A DNA stretch of 64,000 bases from Oscillospiraceae bacterium. Its GTDB lineage: Bacteria; Bacillota; Clostridia; Oscillospirales; Ruminococcaceae. The DNA is taken from the NCBI GenBank assembly GCA_022800935.1, contig JAAWRH010000011.1, forward strand, positions 26,570 to 90,569, written 5' to 3'. The translations under genes were made by a program, and so were the position numbers. Positions 62,702 through 64,000 of the stretch are shown here, piece by piece (within the stretch, counting starts at the first letter, position 1; each line of letters opens with the position of its first letter). The notes beneath the pieces were generated by a model. It was not told the origin of the DNA. It did not search any database and saw only the letters and a list, made by a program, of their open reading frames with translations.

Positions 62702-63052
62702 ATGGAGATACGTGTAACCGAAAACGGCCTGTGGTACCACGGCTCCAACAAACGGTTTGAGCTGCTGCGGGAGGGGAGCACTGTCACCCAGTGGAAGGAG
62801 CTGGCAGAGGCCTTTTCCCACAAGCCGTCTCTCCTCTGTTATGAAGACGACGGCAGCATCACCCACAACGGAACAGAAAAGGGATATCTGTATGTGGTTG
62901 ACGGGCCTGTCAAAATCGGTGCGGATGTTTATCAGCATCCACGCAGTTCCATGGACCCAAACGCCGAATTCCTCACCCGCAGGCCGCTGAAGGTGAAAAT
63001 ACTTTCAGCATCTGATTGCGGACAGAACGGCGGCGGAGCAGAAAAGCCCTGA
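62702..63052 (+). CDS. Small ART-fold-like protein
   Basis: A 116-residue protein with AAGGAG upstream. Its opening LWYHGSNKRFELLREGSTVTQWKELAEAFSHKP and later GTEKGYLYVVDGPVKIGADVY follow the layout of small ADP-ribosyltransferase-fold proteins such as rifampicin ADP-ribosyltransferase and KptA (His-Gly near the start, an aromatic beta strand with Y-V-V-D further on). I cannot confirm activity, and the usual catalytic glutamate is not evident. It could be a nucleotide- or NAD-processing enzyme. The terminator just upstream separates it from the amidohydrolase. Confidence 0.55.
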   Translation: MEIRVTENGLWYHGSNKRFELLREGSTVTQWKELAEAFSHKPSLLCYEDDGSITHNGTEKGYLYVVDGPVKIGADVYQHPRSSMDPNAEFLTRRPLKVKILSASDCGQNGGGAEKP

Positions 63053-63213
63053 TGAAATCAGCCAGCCGGATTACACGGAACGATTTTCCCCATCACAGCC
63101 TTTTTTCTTGGCTTCATACACCTTTCCTCTCTTCATCTGACAAACTTCCGCGGCCAAAAGAAGCCACAAATGCCATAAACGTTCCAAAATCTGCAAAAAA
63201 GCGAAAAGCGCTC

Positions 63214-63283
63214 TTGACAAAAAGAAGAGGAAAGTATAATATAAAAGACATAGGGGTAGCCTTAGGAAAGTATAGTACAAAAG
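63214..63283 (+). promoter_or_regulatory. Promoter and direct repeats before the second M56 gene
   Basis: TTGACA (63214) with TATAAT (63235, 15-base spacing) or TAATAT (63237, 17). A 19-bp repeat, GGAAAGTATAATATAAAAG (63229-63247) and GGAAAGTATAGTACAAAAG (63265-63283), differs at 2 positions and lies 36 bases apart. It is unlike the ACTA-N8-TAGT sites, so a different repressor is expected. Confidence 0.55.
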
Positions 63284-63298
63284 GCGGATTTGGGAGGG

Positions 63299-64000
63299 AT
63301 GCTTATACAAAGCAATATCATTCTATTGATGTCATTGTCGGGCGGGTCGGTCATCATACTCTATGGGATGCTTTGTCTGTTCACCCAAAGGACGCTCTCA
63401 ACCAGATTAAGATATAATCTGTTAAAGACGGGTTTGGCGTTTTTCCTGTTCCCGTTTCCGGAATTAAAGTATCTGTTTTGGGACATTTGGAAGGAACTGC
63501 CAGGCATTGCTTCAGGGATAAACGCTGCCGAAGGTTTGGCGGCGGAAGCGTCCCAGACAGTTCTCCAATACGAGCGCGCCGCTTTACCCCTGACGCTTTT
63601 CAGCTGGATACATATGGTTGTTTGCGGAATCATTATCCTGGTTTCTCTTGTGCGGCAGACGAAAAAGCATTTCAGGATAAGGCATATTTACACAAAGAGC
63701 TCTGTCAGCTTTGATATTCACAGCTATATCTCCGATTTTGAGAAAATCAAGGAACAAATTGGCATTCGGAGGAAGATTCAGTTCGCGTTTTCAGGGGTCT
63801 GCGATGCTCCCCTCACAGTAGGCTTTCTTTCTCCCGTGATTGTGTTTCCAGATGAAATGAAGAAAAAGTCCCCTGAAGACTGGGACATTCTCCTCAGGCA
63901 CGAGTTAAATCATATTAAGGCTAACGATCTGCCCATCAGATTTGCTGCCCGGATTGCAATGGCGGTTCACTGGTTTAATCCTGCGGTCTATCTGCTGTAT
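63299..64000 (+). CDS. Second M56 (BlaR1-like) sensor, cut by the window end
   Basis: An open frame of 234 codons with no stop before the window end, so 3'-partial. It opens with NIILLMSLSGGSVIILYGML, close to the first M56 protein (NNILLSMSLSGSLILMIYYI), and keeps TLSTRLRYNLLKTGLAFFLFPFPELKYLF, the substrate-side strand DAPLTVGFLSPVIVFPDEMK, and the zinc motif HELNH (201-205), followed by a helix with HWFNPAVYLLY. The ATG at 63299 directly abuts GGGAGGG, so the true start may be a nearby non-ATG codon. Its repressor should lie beyond 64000 because none is upstream. Signal unknown. Confidence 0.85.
   Translation, partial: MLIQSNIILLMSLSGGSVIILYGMLCLFTQRTLSTRLRYNLLKTGLAFFLFPFPELKYLFWDIWKELPGIASGINAAEGLAAEASQTVLQYERAALPLTLFSWIHMVVCGIIILVSLVRQTKKHFRIRHIYTKSSVSFDIHSYISDFEKIKEQIGIRRKIQFAFSGVCDAPLTVGFLSPVIVFPDEMKKKSPEDWDILLRHELNHIKANDLPIRFAARIAMAVHWFNPAVYLLY

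Noticed and set aside
63016..63417. 133-codon plus-strand frame before the second M56 gene
   Set aside because: It crosses the M56 promoter and repeats and overlaps the M56 start; the M56 frame has clear family motifs.

Overview
This 64 kb window looks like chromosomal DNA from a Gram-positive, anaerobic, gut-type member of the Clostridia, most likely an Oscillospirales relative. The grounds are strong AGGAGG-type ribosome binding sites, G+C-rich coding sequence with A+T-rich promoters, a type III (GlnN-like) glutamine synthetase, an ANTAR antiterminator, CBS-domain pyrophosphatase and many glycoside hydrolases. This placement is inference. I saw no rRNA, tRNA, CRISPR array, insertion sequence or prophage.

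Layout. 1-6 kb: a LysR regulator, then a minus-strand run ddl - VOC protein - murI - DUF1934 - argS (cell wall precursors and translation). 6-11 kb: nitrogen assimilation, with an ammonium channel fused to a PII domain and type III glutamine synthetase. Both have structured leaders ending in terminator-like hairpins. 11-14 kb: a PIG-L deacetylase, a GntR/ABC exporter cassette and a formate/nitrite channel. 14.6-17.5 kb: GH51 and GH27 glycosidases. 17.5-25 kb: a minus-strand operon ANTAR regulator - carA - carB::dapF - pyrG, in which carbamoyl phosphate synthase large subunit and diaminopimelate epimerase are one reading frame. 25-31 kb: CBS-pyrophosphatase, a DUF2089 regulator with a small membrane protein, rarA, an AIM24 protein and small or unknown proteins. 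31.8-34 kb: a glycosyltransferase and an EpsG-like polymerase. 34-45 kb: sugar use, with a YicI-like GH31, a HD-GYP/GGDEF regulator, and an AraC-controlled sugar ABC transporter with a GH36 alpha-galactosidase. 45-49.3 kb: a BlaI/M56 regulatory island (below). 49.4-57.5 kb: GNAT, a ParB-like/BMP fusion with a phosphoesterase, an HTH-ABC fusion with its permease, malQ and a Crp/Fnr regulator. 57.5-64 kb: CoA-disulfide reductase and rhodanese, a two-domain PPK2, an amidohydrolase, an ART-like small protein and a second M56 gene cut by the window end.

Best candidate for an undescribed system: four near-identical 16-bp palindromes (ACTA-N8-TAGT) occur only at 45-49.3 kb. One is in the leader of the M56 sensor/BlaI repressor operon. 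Two flank the promoter of a ricin-lectin/C39-like cysteine protease gene. One lies just after the promoter of a serine-rich lipoprotein gene. The M56 sensor carries a cysteine-rich tail instead of a penicillin-binding domain. Together they look like a compact regulon that answers something other than beta-lactam.

A second theme is glutamine. The glutamine-making enzyme (glnA), two glutamine users (carA, pyrG), the PII-fused ammonium channel and an ANTAR RNA-binding regulator lie within 19 kb, and the glnA leader has a hexaloop hairpin that competes with a terminator.
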